Source of the DNA: Bog-756 sp035534835
Lineage (GTDB): Bacteria > Actinomycetota > Acidimicrobiia > Acidimicrobiales > RAAP-2
Direction: 5' to 3'
Length of the DNA stretch: 12,935 bases
NCBI GenBank assembly: GCA_035534835.1
Contig: DATLRE010000116.1
Location: forward strand, 1 to 12,935
The notes beneath the pieces were generated by a model, which was not told the origin of the DNA, ran no database searches, and was given only the letters and a program-made list of their open reading frames with translations. A program made the position numbers and the translations under genes. The stretch's first letter is position 1. Each line of letters begins with the position of its first letter. Positions 1 to 6,963 of this stretch are shown piece by piece.

Positions 1-135
1 CTCACGCTCTTCGGACGCGACCCGGACGTGGACGAGCTCCGCCAGCTCGCTTCGGGCCCCGGCCCCGACGGCCGATCCGACGGTACGCGTGTCCGCGAGT
101 CCGACGACACGGGCGACCGCCCACTCGAGGACTGA
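1..135 (+). CDS. 3' end of an unidentified gene (partial)
   Basis: The frame starting at base 1 is open from the window edge to a TGA at 133-135, giving 44 residues that begin LTLFGRDPDVDELRQLAS and end in a polar, acidic tail (GDRPLED). Codon third positions are almost all G or C, as in the confident genes of the window, which favours real coding. The first 18 residues look like a folded helix end. The rest is Gly/Asp/Arg-rich and probably a disordered C-terminus. There is no motif to name a family, and the start lies outside the window. The three hairpins at 187-280 lie downstream and would serve as its 3' end. Confidence 0.5.
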   Translation, partial: LTLFGRDPDVDELRQLASGPGPDGRSDGTRVRESDDTGDRPLED

Positions 136-186
136 CCCCGCTACCCTCCTTGCATTCCTGCGTGGGTCGTGCTCGTCTTGTGGAGG

Positions 187-214
187 CGAAGCCGGATCCC
201 GCCATCCGGCTTCG
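187..214 (+). terminator. Hairpin 1 of three: 11-bp stem, loop CCCGCC
   Basis: Bases 187-197 (CGAAGCCGGAT) pair perfectly with 204-214 around a 6-nt loop. The hairpin lies 52 nt past the stop codon at 135. No T-run follows, which is common for actinobacterial intrinsic terminators. It may be a terminator of the upstream gene or the first element of a structured RNA formed with the next two hairpins. Confidence 0.55.
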
Positions 215-219
215 TCCGT

Positions 220-246
220 CAGGTACAGGTTCCGCCACCTGTCCTG
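220..246 (+). terminator. Hairpin 2 of three: 10-bp stem with one bulge, loop TCCGCC
   Basis: Bases 220-223 pair with 243-246 and 225-230 (ACAGGT) pair with 237-242, leaving T224 bulged and a 6-nt loop TCCGCC. That loop differs from hairpin 1 by one base. It sits 5 nt after hairpin 1 and 2 nt before hairpin 3. It is weaker than its neighbours and more suggestive of a structured RNA than of a terminator by itself. Confidence 0.4.
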
Positions 247-248
247 CG

Positions 249-280
249 CGGAAGGGGCACTCCTCGGAGTGCCCTTTCCG
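249..280 (+). terminator. Hairpin 3 of three: about 14-bp stem, likely intrinsic terminator
   Basis: Left arm 249-262 pairs with 267-280, with a single G-T wobble (254/275), around a CTCG loop. The core is GGGCACTCC against GGAGTGCCC, and the 3' arm carries TTT at 275-277. This is the strongest of the three hairpins and a plausible terminator of the upstream gene or of a small RNA covering the region. Confidence 0.6.
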
Positions 281-354
281 CGTCCGGGCCCCGGACACGG
301 TCGGGTCGTCGGACAGGGGGAATTCGCGGCAGCGCCCGTCCGCGGAGTTGTCGG

Positions 355-360
355 TAGGCT
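355..360 (+). promoter_or_regulatory. Possible -10 box TAGGCT for the SARP-type regulator
   Basis: TAGGCT fits the TAnnnT form of actinobacterial -10 boxes and lies in an otherwise gene-free stretch. It would start transcription near 367, leaving a 5' leader of about 80 nt before the GTG at 446. No convincing -35 is seen at the usual distance, so the call is weak. Confidence 0.3.
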
Positions 361-430
361 GCGGGCCGGTCGGCCGGTCGAGGCGATGGAGAGGAGGCCG
401 AGCGTTGGCGATCCCTCGCCCGTCACCGTC

Positions 431-436
431 GAGGAG
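431..436 (+). promoter_or_regulatory. Shine-Dalgarno GAGGAG that decides the regulator's start
   Basis: GAGGAG is followed by a 9-nt spacer and GTG at 446. The competing in-frame ATG at 386 has only GAGG ending 2 nt before it, which is too close to work well. This favours the GTG start. Confidence 0.5.
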
Positions 437-445
437 CGACCGCAG

Positions 446-3400
446 GTGAGCGGACCCGTCACGGACGGTTCCCGACCACGCCGTGCGACCGGCCGCGGCG
501 AGGCCGGCGCGCAGCCGCTCACGCCGCTCCACTTCTCGGTCCTCGGTCCGCTCGTCGTCCGGAACGGAGACGGGCCGGTCCCCCTGACCGGAACGCGCCG
601 GAGGACGATCCTCCTCCGGCTCCTCATCGAGCGCGACCGCACGGTGTCGCTGGCACGTCTCGCCGAGGACACCTGGGGCGACGATCCGCCACCCGGCGCC
701 GCCTCGACGCTCCGGAGTCACCTGTCGGCCCTCCGCCAGGTGCTCGGTCCCGGCCGTCTCTACAGTCGGAACGGATCCGCCGTCCTGGAGCTCCGTCCGG
801 GGGAGCTCGACGTCGAACTGTTCGACAGCGGATGCACCGACGGTCGCGATGCGCTCGCCCTCGGCGACGCGGCTTCGGCCCTCGAGCTGTTCGAACGTGC
901 ACTCGGCCGGTGGCGCGGGCCCGCACTGGCCGACGTGGACGGATGCCCGTGGGCCCTTCCCGAGATCGCCCGTCTCGAGGAGCAGCGACTGGGGGCGTTC
1001 GAGGGACTGCTCGACGCACGGCTCCGCAGGGGACAGCTCCAGCGCGTCGTCACCGATGCGGAGGCCGCCGTGCGCGAACACCCCTTGCGCGAGCAGCTGT
1101 GGGCCGTCCTCATGTCCGCCCTGTACCGGTCCGGGCGTCAGGCGGACGCGCTCCGCGCCTACCAACGTCTGCGGCACCACCTGGCCGACGAGCTCGGGAT
1201 CGAGCCGTCGCCCGGCCTGCAGGAGCTCGAATCGGCCGTCCTGGAGCAGCGCCTCCCGCTCGACGGGTCCGACGCCCGGAGCCCCTTCCGACCGGCCGCG
1301 GTCCTCGGGGCCACCGCGGCACCATCGGCCGTCCGCCCGCCCGACGCCGGGACCGAGCACGTCGCGTCGGGCCCCTCCGACCTCTCCTGGCTGCCGTCCG
1401 CGACCGCGCCTGCGTTCATCGGCCGGACCAACGAGTTCGCGCTGGCCATGCAGGCGCGGACCCGGGCGGCCACAGGCGGGCTGGCGTTCGTCGCGGTCGC
1501 CGGCGAGCCCGGCATCGGAAAGTCGAGGCTGGCCGCCGAGGTCGCCCGGGCGTGCGCCGCCGAGGGTGACCGGATCCTCATCGGACGCTGCAACGAGGAC
1601 CCGTTGTCCCCCTTCGAGGCGTTCCGCACCGCGTTGCGGAACATCGTGCGGGAACCGGCCGGCCGGGAACTCCTGGAGGAGGACGGCGCGCCGATGGATG
1701 CACTGGCCCAGGTGGTCCCCGAGGCGTCCGCCCACCCCGGTCCGCACCCGGACCACGTACAGGGGACGCCGGAGGCGGAGCGCTTCCAGTCCTTCGAGGC
1801 CGTGGCGTGGCTGACCGCGTCGCTGGCCCGCCGACGCCCCGTGGTCCTCGTCCTCGAGGACCTGCACTGGGCGGATGCCCCGGCCCTCTCGCTGCTCGAG
1901 CACGTCCTCCGGTCGAAGGTGGACGCGCCCGTGCTGATCATCGGCACCTGCCGCGATACCGAGACCGCCGGCAGCAACTGGCTGGCAGAGGGACTGGTCG
2001 GCCTGCGTCGGGTCGCCGACATCACCCGGATCGACCTCGACGGGCTCTCGCCCGCCCTGTCCCTCGCCCTCGTCGAGTCCGCCGTCGGCGGTCCGGGCAC
2101 GGCCCTCGGATCGACCGCCTCGCGCCTCCGCGACTACACCGGCGGCAACCCCTTCTTCCTCCAGGAGGTGGCGTCCGACCTCGTGGCGAGCGGTGGTCCC
2201 CTCGAGGGGGCGCTCGCCTCCGAGCCGCTCGCGTCCGCCACGTCCACCATCTCCGACCGGCTCCGGGACCTCGTCCGGTGGCGACTGTCGAAGCTGTCCG
2301 AGCCGTGCACGCGGGTGCTGTCGATCGCCGCCCTCCTCGGGCTGCAGTTCCCGGTCGGCGTGCTCCTGTCCACGTGCGACGACAGCGAGGAGGACGTCCT
2401 CGCCGCACTCGACGAGGCCCAGTACGCCGGAGTCGTCACCGAGCTCACGGACTCCGACGACACCTACCGGTTCGTCCACGACCTCGTCCGCGCCGCGCTC
2501 GACGCCGGGTTCGGTTCGGCCCGTCGCGTCCGGACCCACCTCCGGATCGCGCGCGAGCTCGAGGCCCGCCACGGACAGGATCCGGGACACGCACCGGAGA
2601 TCGCCCTGCACTACCTCCACGGGATCGGCGCAGGCGGTGCCGATCGTGCCCGCCACTACTGCCGCCTCGCCGGATCCGAGGCGCTGGCACGCGTGGCCTA
2701 CGAGGCGGCGGTGCTCCAGTTCGAGCATGCGCTGGACATCAGCACCACCCACTTCCCCGAGGACCACGACGCGCGGTGCGAGCTGCTGCTGCTGCTCGCG
2801 GACTCGATGGTCAAGGCCGGCCGACTCGTCGAAGCGGACGAGCGGTTCACCCAGGCGTTCGACGAGGGGCAGGCCCACGGGCGCCACGACGTGGTCGCCG
2901 CCGCCGCACTCGGCTACGGGGGCGTGCTGCCCGCGGGGGCCGAACCCAGCGAAGACGGCCGGCGGCTGCTGCGCACCGTGCTGGACGATCTCGGCCCGGG
3001 CGACTCCGCCGAGCGGGCGCTGGCGTTGGGACGCCTGGCCCACTGGGGCCACTTCTCCGATCCCCGCGGAGCGCGGGAGTCCCTGGCCGACGAGGCCATC
3101 GACGTGGCACAGCGCCTGGAGGACCCCGTCACCCTGGCCGCCGCGATCGAATACCGGTACTGGGCACTCTGCGGTCCGGACGACGTGGGGCGCCAGGTGG
3201 ACGACGGCAGGCGGATCCAGGAGATCGGACGGACCGTCGGCGATCCGGAGCTGGTCCTGCGAGGCATGAAGTGCGAGCTCCACGCCCAGTTCGAGTCGGG
3301 TGACTTCGCCGCCGCGGACGCCATCGCCACGGAGATGCACGAGCTGGCGGCCCGGATCGGACTGCCCGAGTACCTCCGCCTGGGGTTCATGTGGGACAGC

Positions 3401-4051
3401 CTCGTGTCCGGCATCCAGGGCCGCTTCGACGACGCGGAGCTGTCCGCGGATCGGGCCTACGACATCTTCCGGCGGAGCGGCCACTCCCAGTCCCAGGCGA
3501 TCGCCGTCGGACTGGGCCTGACCTGGCTCTGGTTGCAGGGCCGGATGTCCGAGTTGGGGCCTCTCCTCGAAGCCGGCCGCACGGGGCGCTCGTCGATGGG
3601 CGAGAAGGCCCTGGCCGCCTGGGTCGCCGTCGAATCCGGCGACCACGACGCCGCCTCCGGCATCCTGGCCGGGCTGACACCGGAGTCGGTGGCCGCCGCC
3701 GAACGGAACTTCCACTGGTGGTTCATGATGGCCGGCCTGAGCCACACGGCCTGCGCCCTGGACGAGGTGGAGTGGGCGGACGCGCTCTACGGGCTCATCG
3801 CTCCCTTCGAGTCCCACAACTGCCGGGTGGGCCAGGCCAGCTTCCTGGGCACCGCCACCTTCTACCTCGGGAGCCTGGCCCGAGTCGCCGGACGGCCCGC
3901 TCAGGCGGTGGCGCACCTGCAGGACGCGCTGGCTCGCCACGGCGCCATGGGAGCGGTGCCCTTCGTCCGGCTGACCGAGCACCAGCTCGCCCTGGTGGAG
4001 TCGGACGACGCCACCGCCGACGAGGCAGGACGGGGCGGCGGGAACCGCTAG
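446..4051 (+). CDS. Large SARP-type transcriptional regulator with ATPase and TPR-like domains (AfsR-like)
   Basis: Cytoplasmic transcriptional activator of 1201 residues from GTG 446 (1221 if ATG 386 is used). In order: an OmpR-like winged helix of the SARP family at about 30-125 (FSVLGPLVV, the conserved W-G-D-x-P-P segment, SALRQVLG); a bacterial transcriptional activator domain at about 128-268 (ends LADELGIEPSPGLQELE); and a STAND/AAA_16-type ATPase from about 324 (FIGRTNEF). The ATPase has Walker A GEPGIGKS (K359), Walker B VVLVLEDLHWAD (466-477) and GGNPFF (566-571). From about 640 to the end the chain is helical and TPR-like. No C-terminal LuxR helix-turn-helix is present, so DNA binding rests on the N-terminus. 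Family knowledge: SARPs bind direct repeats next to weak -35 boxes and often switch on secondary metabolism, while the ATPase and TPR parts sense a ligand or protein partner. It stands alone in transcription. The adjacent acylase gene is a candidate target by position only. Confidence 0.9.
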   Translation: MSGPVTDGSRPRRATGRGEAGAQPLTPLHFSVLGPLVVRNGDGPVPLTGTRRRTILLRLLIERDRTVSLARLAEDTWGDDPPPGAASTLRSHLSALRQVLGPGRLYSRNGSAVLELRPGELDVELFDSGCTDGRDALALGDAASALELFERALGRWRGPALADVDGCPWALPEIARLEEQRLGAFEGLLDARLRRGQLQRVVTDAEAAVREHPLREQLWAVLMSALYRSGRQADALRAYQRLRHHLADELGIEPSPGLQELESAVLEQRLPLDGSDARSPFRPAAVLGATAAPSAVRPPDAGTEHVASGPSDLSWLPSATAPAFIGRTNEFALAMQARTRAATGGLAFVAVAGEPGIGKSRLAAEVARACAAEGDRILIGRCNEDPLSPFEAFRTALRNIVREPAGRELLEEDGAPMDALAQVVPEASAHPGPHPDHVQGTPEAERFQSFEAVAWLTASLARRRPVVLVLEDLHWADAPALSLLEHVLRSKVDAPVLIIGTCRDTETAGSNWLAEGLVGLRRVADITRIDLDGLSPALSLALVESAVGGPGTALGSTASRLRDYTGGNPFFLQEVASDLVASGGPLEGALASEPLASATSTISDRLRDLVRWRLSKLSEPCTRVLSIAALLGLQFPVGVLLSTCDDSEEDVLAALDEAQYAGVVTELTDSDDTYRFVHDLVRAALDAGFGSARRVRTHLRIARELEARHGQDPGHAPEIALHYLHGIGAGGADRARHYCRLAGSEALARVAYEAAVLQFEHALDISTTHFPEDHDARCELLLLLADSMVKAGRLVEADERFTQAFDEGQAHGRHDVVAAAALGYGGVLPAGAEPSEDGRRLLRTVLDDLGPGDSAERALALGRLAHWGHFSDPRGARESLADEAIDVAQRLEDPVTLAAAIEYRYWALCGPDDVGRQVDDGRRIQEIGRTVGDPELVLRGMKCELHAQFESGDFAAADAIATEMHELAARIGLPEYLRLGFMWDSLVSGIQGRFDDAELSADRAYDIFRRSGHSQSQAIAVGLGLTWLWLQGRMSELGPLLEAGRTGRSSMGEKALAAWVAVESGDHDAASGILAGLTPESVAAAERNFHWWFMMAGLSHTACALDEVEWADALYGLIAPFESHNCRVGQASFLGTATFYLGSLARVAGRPAQAVAHLQDALARHGAMGAVPFVRLTEHQLALVESDDATADEAGRGGGNR

Positions 4052-4116
4052 ACGACCGCCAGTGCCGGCCCGGGGCGGACCGGCGGGGCGACCGGGGTAC
4101 GGACGTCGCCGGAATT

Positions 4117-4150
4117 GCGGCAGCCGGCCCAGTACTGGGCCGGCTGCCGC
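4117..4150. terminator. Perfect 34-bp palindrome, probable terminator
   Basis: The left half, GCGGCAGCCGGCCCAGT (4117-4133), is followed immediately by its exact reverse complement (4134-4150), centred on AGTACT. As RNA it folds into a roughly 15-bp GC-rich stem with a 4-nt loop. It starts 65 nt after the regulator's stop and about 180 nt before the acylase promoter, the right place to stop read-through. No T-run follows on the plus strand. On the minus strand the hairpin is followed by AATT. A large operator is the alternative reading. Confidence 0.65.
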
Positions 4151-4179
4151 TCAGGTCCCGCCAACGTTTCGACTGCCAC

Positions 4180-4194
4180 CACGTCCAGGACGTG
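4180..4194. promoter_or_regulatory. Operator-like dyad CACGTCC-A-GGACGTG
   Basis: Two perfect 7-bp arms flank a single A. The short odd-length dyad in the gene-free stretch upstream of the acylase gene resembles a binding site for a dimeric repressor. It lies about 116 bp upstream of the predicted -35, so repression would need distance or looping. No specific regulator can be named. Confidence 0.35.
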
Positions 4195-4270
4195 TGCTGC
4201 CTCGGAACCGAGCGTCTCATGGCGCTGTCCACTTCTTGTCCAGCCGCTGTCCGGCGGCAGGACGGCACCG

Positions 4271-4306
4271 GTCCGGATCCCCGGCCGGATCGCGGTCCGG
4301 TCCGGA
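4271..4306 (+). repeat. Three 12-bp-phased GTCCGG-type direct repeats upstream of the acylase promoter
   Basis: Units begin at 4271 (GTCCGGATCCCC), 4283 (GGCCGGATCGCG) and 4295 (GTCCGGTCCGGA), sharing the core KYCCGG (bases 1-6) and ending 3 bp before the predicted -35. Phased direct repeats just upstream of a promoter are how SARP activators dock, but the usual SARP period is 11 bp and the usual distance to the -10 is shorter, so this is only suggestive. CCGG is also a frequent word in high-GC DNA. Confidence 0.35.
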
Positions 4307-4309
4307 GTG

Positions 4310-4338
4310 GCGACGGTCGGGTCCCCCGGGGATACGCT
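4310..4338 (+). promoter_or_regulatory. Promoter of the acylase gene, probably giving leaderless mRNA
   Basis: The -35-like GCGACG (4310-4315, GAC core) is followed by a 17-nt spacer and the -10-like TACGCT (4333-4338). Only 6 nt separate the -10 from ATG 4345, so the transcription start should fall on or next to the A of the ATG. No Shine-Dalgarno sequence is present at usable spacing, which agrees with leaderless translation, common in Actinobacteria. Confidence 0.5.
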
Positions 4339-4344
4339 CGCCAC

Positions 4345-6801
4345 ATGTCCATCACCTGGCTTCGCCGCCTCGGAACCCTCGGGCTCACCGCCGCAGTCCT
4401 CGCCGGTTGTGCATCGACGGGTGCGTCGTCGGGCACCAACGCGTCGAACCCGGCGATGAAGGTCACCATCACCCGGGACAGTGCCGGGATCCCCCACATC
4501 ACGGCGTCCAACTTCACGGCGCTCGGCTACGGGGAGGCCCTCGCCTTCGCCCGCGACAACTTCTGCACCCTGGCGCAGGACTTCGTGACCGTCAACGGGC
4601 AGCGTTCGAAGTACTTCGGGTCCAAGAAGCTCGCCCTCAACTACTCGGCGGGCACGTCGGACACCAACCTCGACTCCGACCTCTACTGGACCCGGGTGAA
4701 GGACAGCGGCGTGCTCACCCGGGAGTTCCATCAGGCCCCACCGCTCGGCCCGACCCCCCAGGTGGTCGCCGTCTACCGGGGCTATGTGGCCGGCTACAAC
4801 CGGTACCTGGCATCCGGGAAGCTCACCGACCCGGCATGCAAGGGGAAGCCATGGGTGCGGCCGATCACCCTCGACGACATGTACCTGCGCGGCTACCAGA
4901 TCGTGACCGAGGCCTCGAGCGCCCAGGTCGTCGGGGCCGAGGTCCAGGCGGCACCGCCGGCGCACCCCGCCACCAAGCCCGCCACCAACCCCACCACCAG
5001 CACCGCCCCCCACACGGCGACGACCACCGCGGCGGTCACCGCAGCCCCGGACCCCGCCGCACTCACCGCCGCGTTCGGCTCGAACGGCGGGGACAGCCTG
5101 GGCTCCAACGGAATCGGCATCGGCTCGCAGGACACCGCGGCGGGCGACGGCATGCTCCTCGCCAACCCCCACTTCCCCTGGCAGGGGACGGAGCGCTTCT
5201 GGATGGCCCAGCTCACCGTGCCCGGCCAGTACGACGTCGAGGGCGGGACGCTCATGGGCTTCCCCCTCATCGGCATCGGATTCAACCAGCACGTGGCGTG
5301 GACCCACACGGTCTCGACCAGCTTCCGCTTCACCTTCTACCAACTCCAGCTGGCGCCGGGGGACCCGACGTCCTACGTGGTGGACGGGAAGACCATCCCC
5401 ATGGGCCGCCAGAACGTGAGCGTCGACACCGGTCACGGCGTCGTGCACCACACCTTCTACACGACCCAGTGGGGACCCGTCGTCGTGGTCGACCAGGCCC
5501 ACTACCGGTGGACGGCCACCACGGCCTACGCCGTGGACGATTCCATGGGCAACGACGCCTACCGGGCGGCCGACCAGTACATGGCGATGGGACGGGCCAC
5601 GTCCGCCCAGGACCTGCTCGACATCGAGTCGACGTATCTGGCCATCCCCACCTTCAACACCATCGCCGCCGACGACACCGGGCACGCGTACTACGGCGAC
5701 GTGGGCAACACGCCGAACGTCCCGGCCTCGCTCATCGCCTCGTGCACGCCGACCGGCCTGGCCCAGCTCGTCTACCAGGCGGCCGGCGTGGTCACCCTCG
5801 ACGGCTCCCGGCAGAGCTGCGCCTGGCAGGACGACCCCGGTACGCCGGTGCCGGGCATCTTCAACGCCTCGCACATGCCCCACACCATCCGGACCGACTA
5901 CGTCGAGAACTCCAACGACTCCTACTGGTTGGCCAATCCCAGCGCGCCGTTCCCGGCGTTCTCCCCCATCATCGGGAACATCGACGTCCAGCAGGGACTG
6001 CGGACCCGGCTCGGCAACCAGATGATCGCGGCGCGGGTGGCCGGCACCGACGGGCTCGGTCCGCCCAAGTTCACCCTCGGCTCGCTGCAGGCGATGTGGC
6101 AGTCCAACCAGTCGCTCGAGGCCCAGCTGGTCCTGGGCGCCCTGGTCGGCGCGTGCCGGGCCACACCGTCGGCCAAGGCCTCGAACGGAACGACCGTGGA
6201 CCTCACGGCGGCATGCACGGCCCTTGCCGGCTACGACAAGACCGGCAACCTGGGTGCGGCGGGCGGATGGCTGTTCTCCGAATGGGCCGCCTACGCCCCC
6301 AGCAAGGGGCTGTGGTCGGACAGCTTCGACCCGGCACATCCCCTCACCACGCCCTCGGTGCTCGACACGGCGAACCCGGCAGTCCTCCAGGCGCTGGCCG
6401 ACGCCGTGGTCAACCTGCAGAAGCACCACGTCCCCCTCGACGCCACCTACGGACAGGTCCAGCACGTCGTGCGCAACGGCACGTCCATCCCGATCCCGGG
6501 TTGCGACACCGGCTGCTTCAACGCCATCTACGCCGCCGACGGCCAGGGCGGACCGCTCAACGCGTTCCCCTACGGCGTCGTCTACGAGGGCTCGTCGCTG
6601 GTGATGACCACCGAGCTCACCCCCTCGGGGCCCGTCTCCCAGGGCATCCTCACCTACTCGCAGGCGACGGACCCGACGTCGCCCTGGTACGCCACCATGA
6701 CCAAGCTCTACTCGCAGAAGCGGTGGGTCCCGCTCGCCTACACGCCCGCCCAGCTCGCCGCCGAACACGGGACGTCCACCCAGGTCGCCTACGCCCCCTG
6801 A
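4345..6801 (+). CDS. Lipoprotein penicillin acylase-family amidase, PvdQ/AhlM/aculeacin acylase type
   Basis: An 818-residue Ntn-hydrolase expected to hydrolyse the amide between a fatty acyl chain and an amine (N-acyl homoserine lactone, acylated lipopeptide or related). The N-terminus (TWLRRLGTLGLTAAVLAGC) is a lipoprotein signal peptide with lipobox LAGC, so Cys22 should be lipidated and the enzyme anchored outside the membrane. That signal fixes the start. The alpha chain carries RDSAGIPHI. A Pro/Ala/Thr-rich stretch (about 202-240) precedes the autocleavage site G253/S254. Counting S254 as beta-1, His23 (in ANPHFPW), Val70 (AWTHTVS) and Asn269 (ENSNDS) fall exactly where PvdQ has its catalytic and oxyanion residues. 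The beta chain has 565 residues, slightly more than PvdQ. The chain-specific pattern (GSNGIGIG, NSNDSYWLANP) fits the AHL/lipopeptide acylases rather than penicillin G acylases. Substrate is unproven: quorum quenching, lipopeptide processing or self-protection are all possible. Confidence 0.9.
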   Translation: MSITWLRRLGTLGLTAAVLAGCASTGASSGTNASNPAMKVTITRDSAGIPHITASNFTALGYGEALAFARDNFCTLAQDFVTVNGQRSKYFGSKKLALNYSAGTSDTNLDSDLYWTRVKDSGVLTREFHQAPPLGPTPQVVAVYRGYVAGYNRYLASGKLTDPACKGKPWVRPITLDDMYLRGYQIVTEASSAQVVGAEVQAAPPAHPATKPATNPTTSTAPHTATTTAAVTAAPDPAALTAAFGSNGGDSLGSNGIGIGSQDTAAGDGMLLANPHFPWQGTERFWMAQLTVPGQYDVEGGTLMGFPLIGIGFNQHVAWTHTVSTSFRFTFYQLQLAPGDPTSYVVDGKTIPMGRQNVSVDTGHGVVHHTFYTTQWGPVVVVDQAHYRWTATTAYAVDDSMGNDAYRAADQYMAMGRATSAQDLLDIESTYLAIPTFNTIAADDTGHAYYGDVGNTPNVPASLIASCTPTGLAQLVYQAAGVVTLDGSRQSCAWQDDPGTPVPGIFNASHMPHTIRTDYVENSNDSYWLANPSAPFPAFSPIIGNIDVQQGLRTRLGNQMIAARVAGTDGLGPPKFTLGSLQAMWQSNQSLEAQLVLGALVGACRATPSAKASNGTTVDLTAACTALAGYDKTGNLGAAGGWLFSEWAAYAPSKGLWSDSFDPAHPLTTPSVLDTANPAVLQALADAVVNLQKHHVPLDATYGQVQHVVRNGTSIPIPGCDTGCFNAIYAADGQGGPLNAFPYGVVYEGSSLVMTTELTPSGPVSQGILTYSQATDPTSPWYATMTKLYSQKRWVPLAYTPAQLAAEHGTSTQVAYAP

Positions 6802-6886
6802 ACCGACCCGCAGCCGGTCGCCGGCGTCCGCCCCGCCGCCGCCCCGGCCCGCCGGCAGGCCACGGATGACGGTGGGTCGACTGCAC

Positions 6887-6892
6887 TATGGT
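6887..6892 (+). promoter_or_regulatory. Possible -10 box TATGGT for the glycosyltransferase-methyltransferase gene
   Basis: TATGGT fits TAnnnT. An ATGACG (6866-6871) with the TGAC core lies 15 nt upstream, a short spacer. Transcription would start near 6899, leaving a leader of about 65 nt. The 162-bp gap 6802-6963 holds nothing else clear. Confidence 0.35.
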
Positions 6893-6963
6893 GCCGCGAT
6901 GGTCGGCCCCGGAGGATCGGAGGGAGTCGCGGCGCCCGCACGACGAGCCTCCCGGAGACCGAC

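Noticed and set aside
89..445. Upstream extension of the regulator to an ATG at 89
   Set aside because: It would overlap the first gene and translate through the three hairpins; the added residues look like no known domain, and GTG 446 has a good Shine-Dalgarno.
2..3982. 1326-codon open frame on the minus strand opposite the regulator gene
   Set aside because: It is the antisense shadow of a GC-rich gene: stops are rare because the sense strand almost never uses TTA, CTA or TCA. Its translation is low-complexity Arg/Gly/Pro-rich with no domain, while the plus frame encodes clear SARP and ATPase motifs.
4048..6768. 906-codon open frame on the minus strand opposite the acylase gene
   Set aside because: Same antisense effect; the translation is Gly/Val/Arg-rich without motifs, and the plus strand carries all acylase catalytic residues.
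6820..6856. GCCGGC repeated at 6820 and 6851
   Set aside because: Short self-complementary word in a C/G-only stretch; no extended stem.
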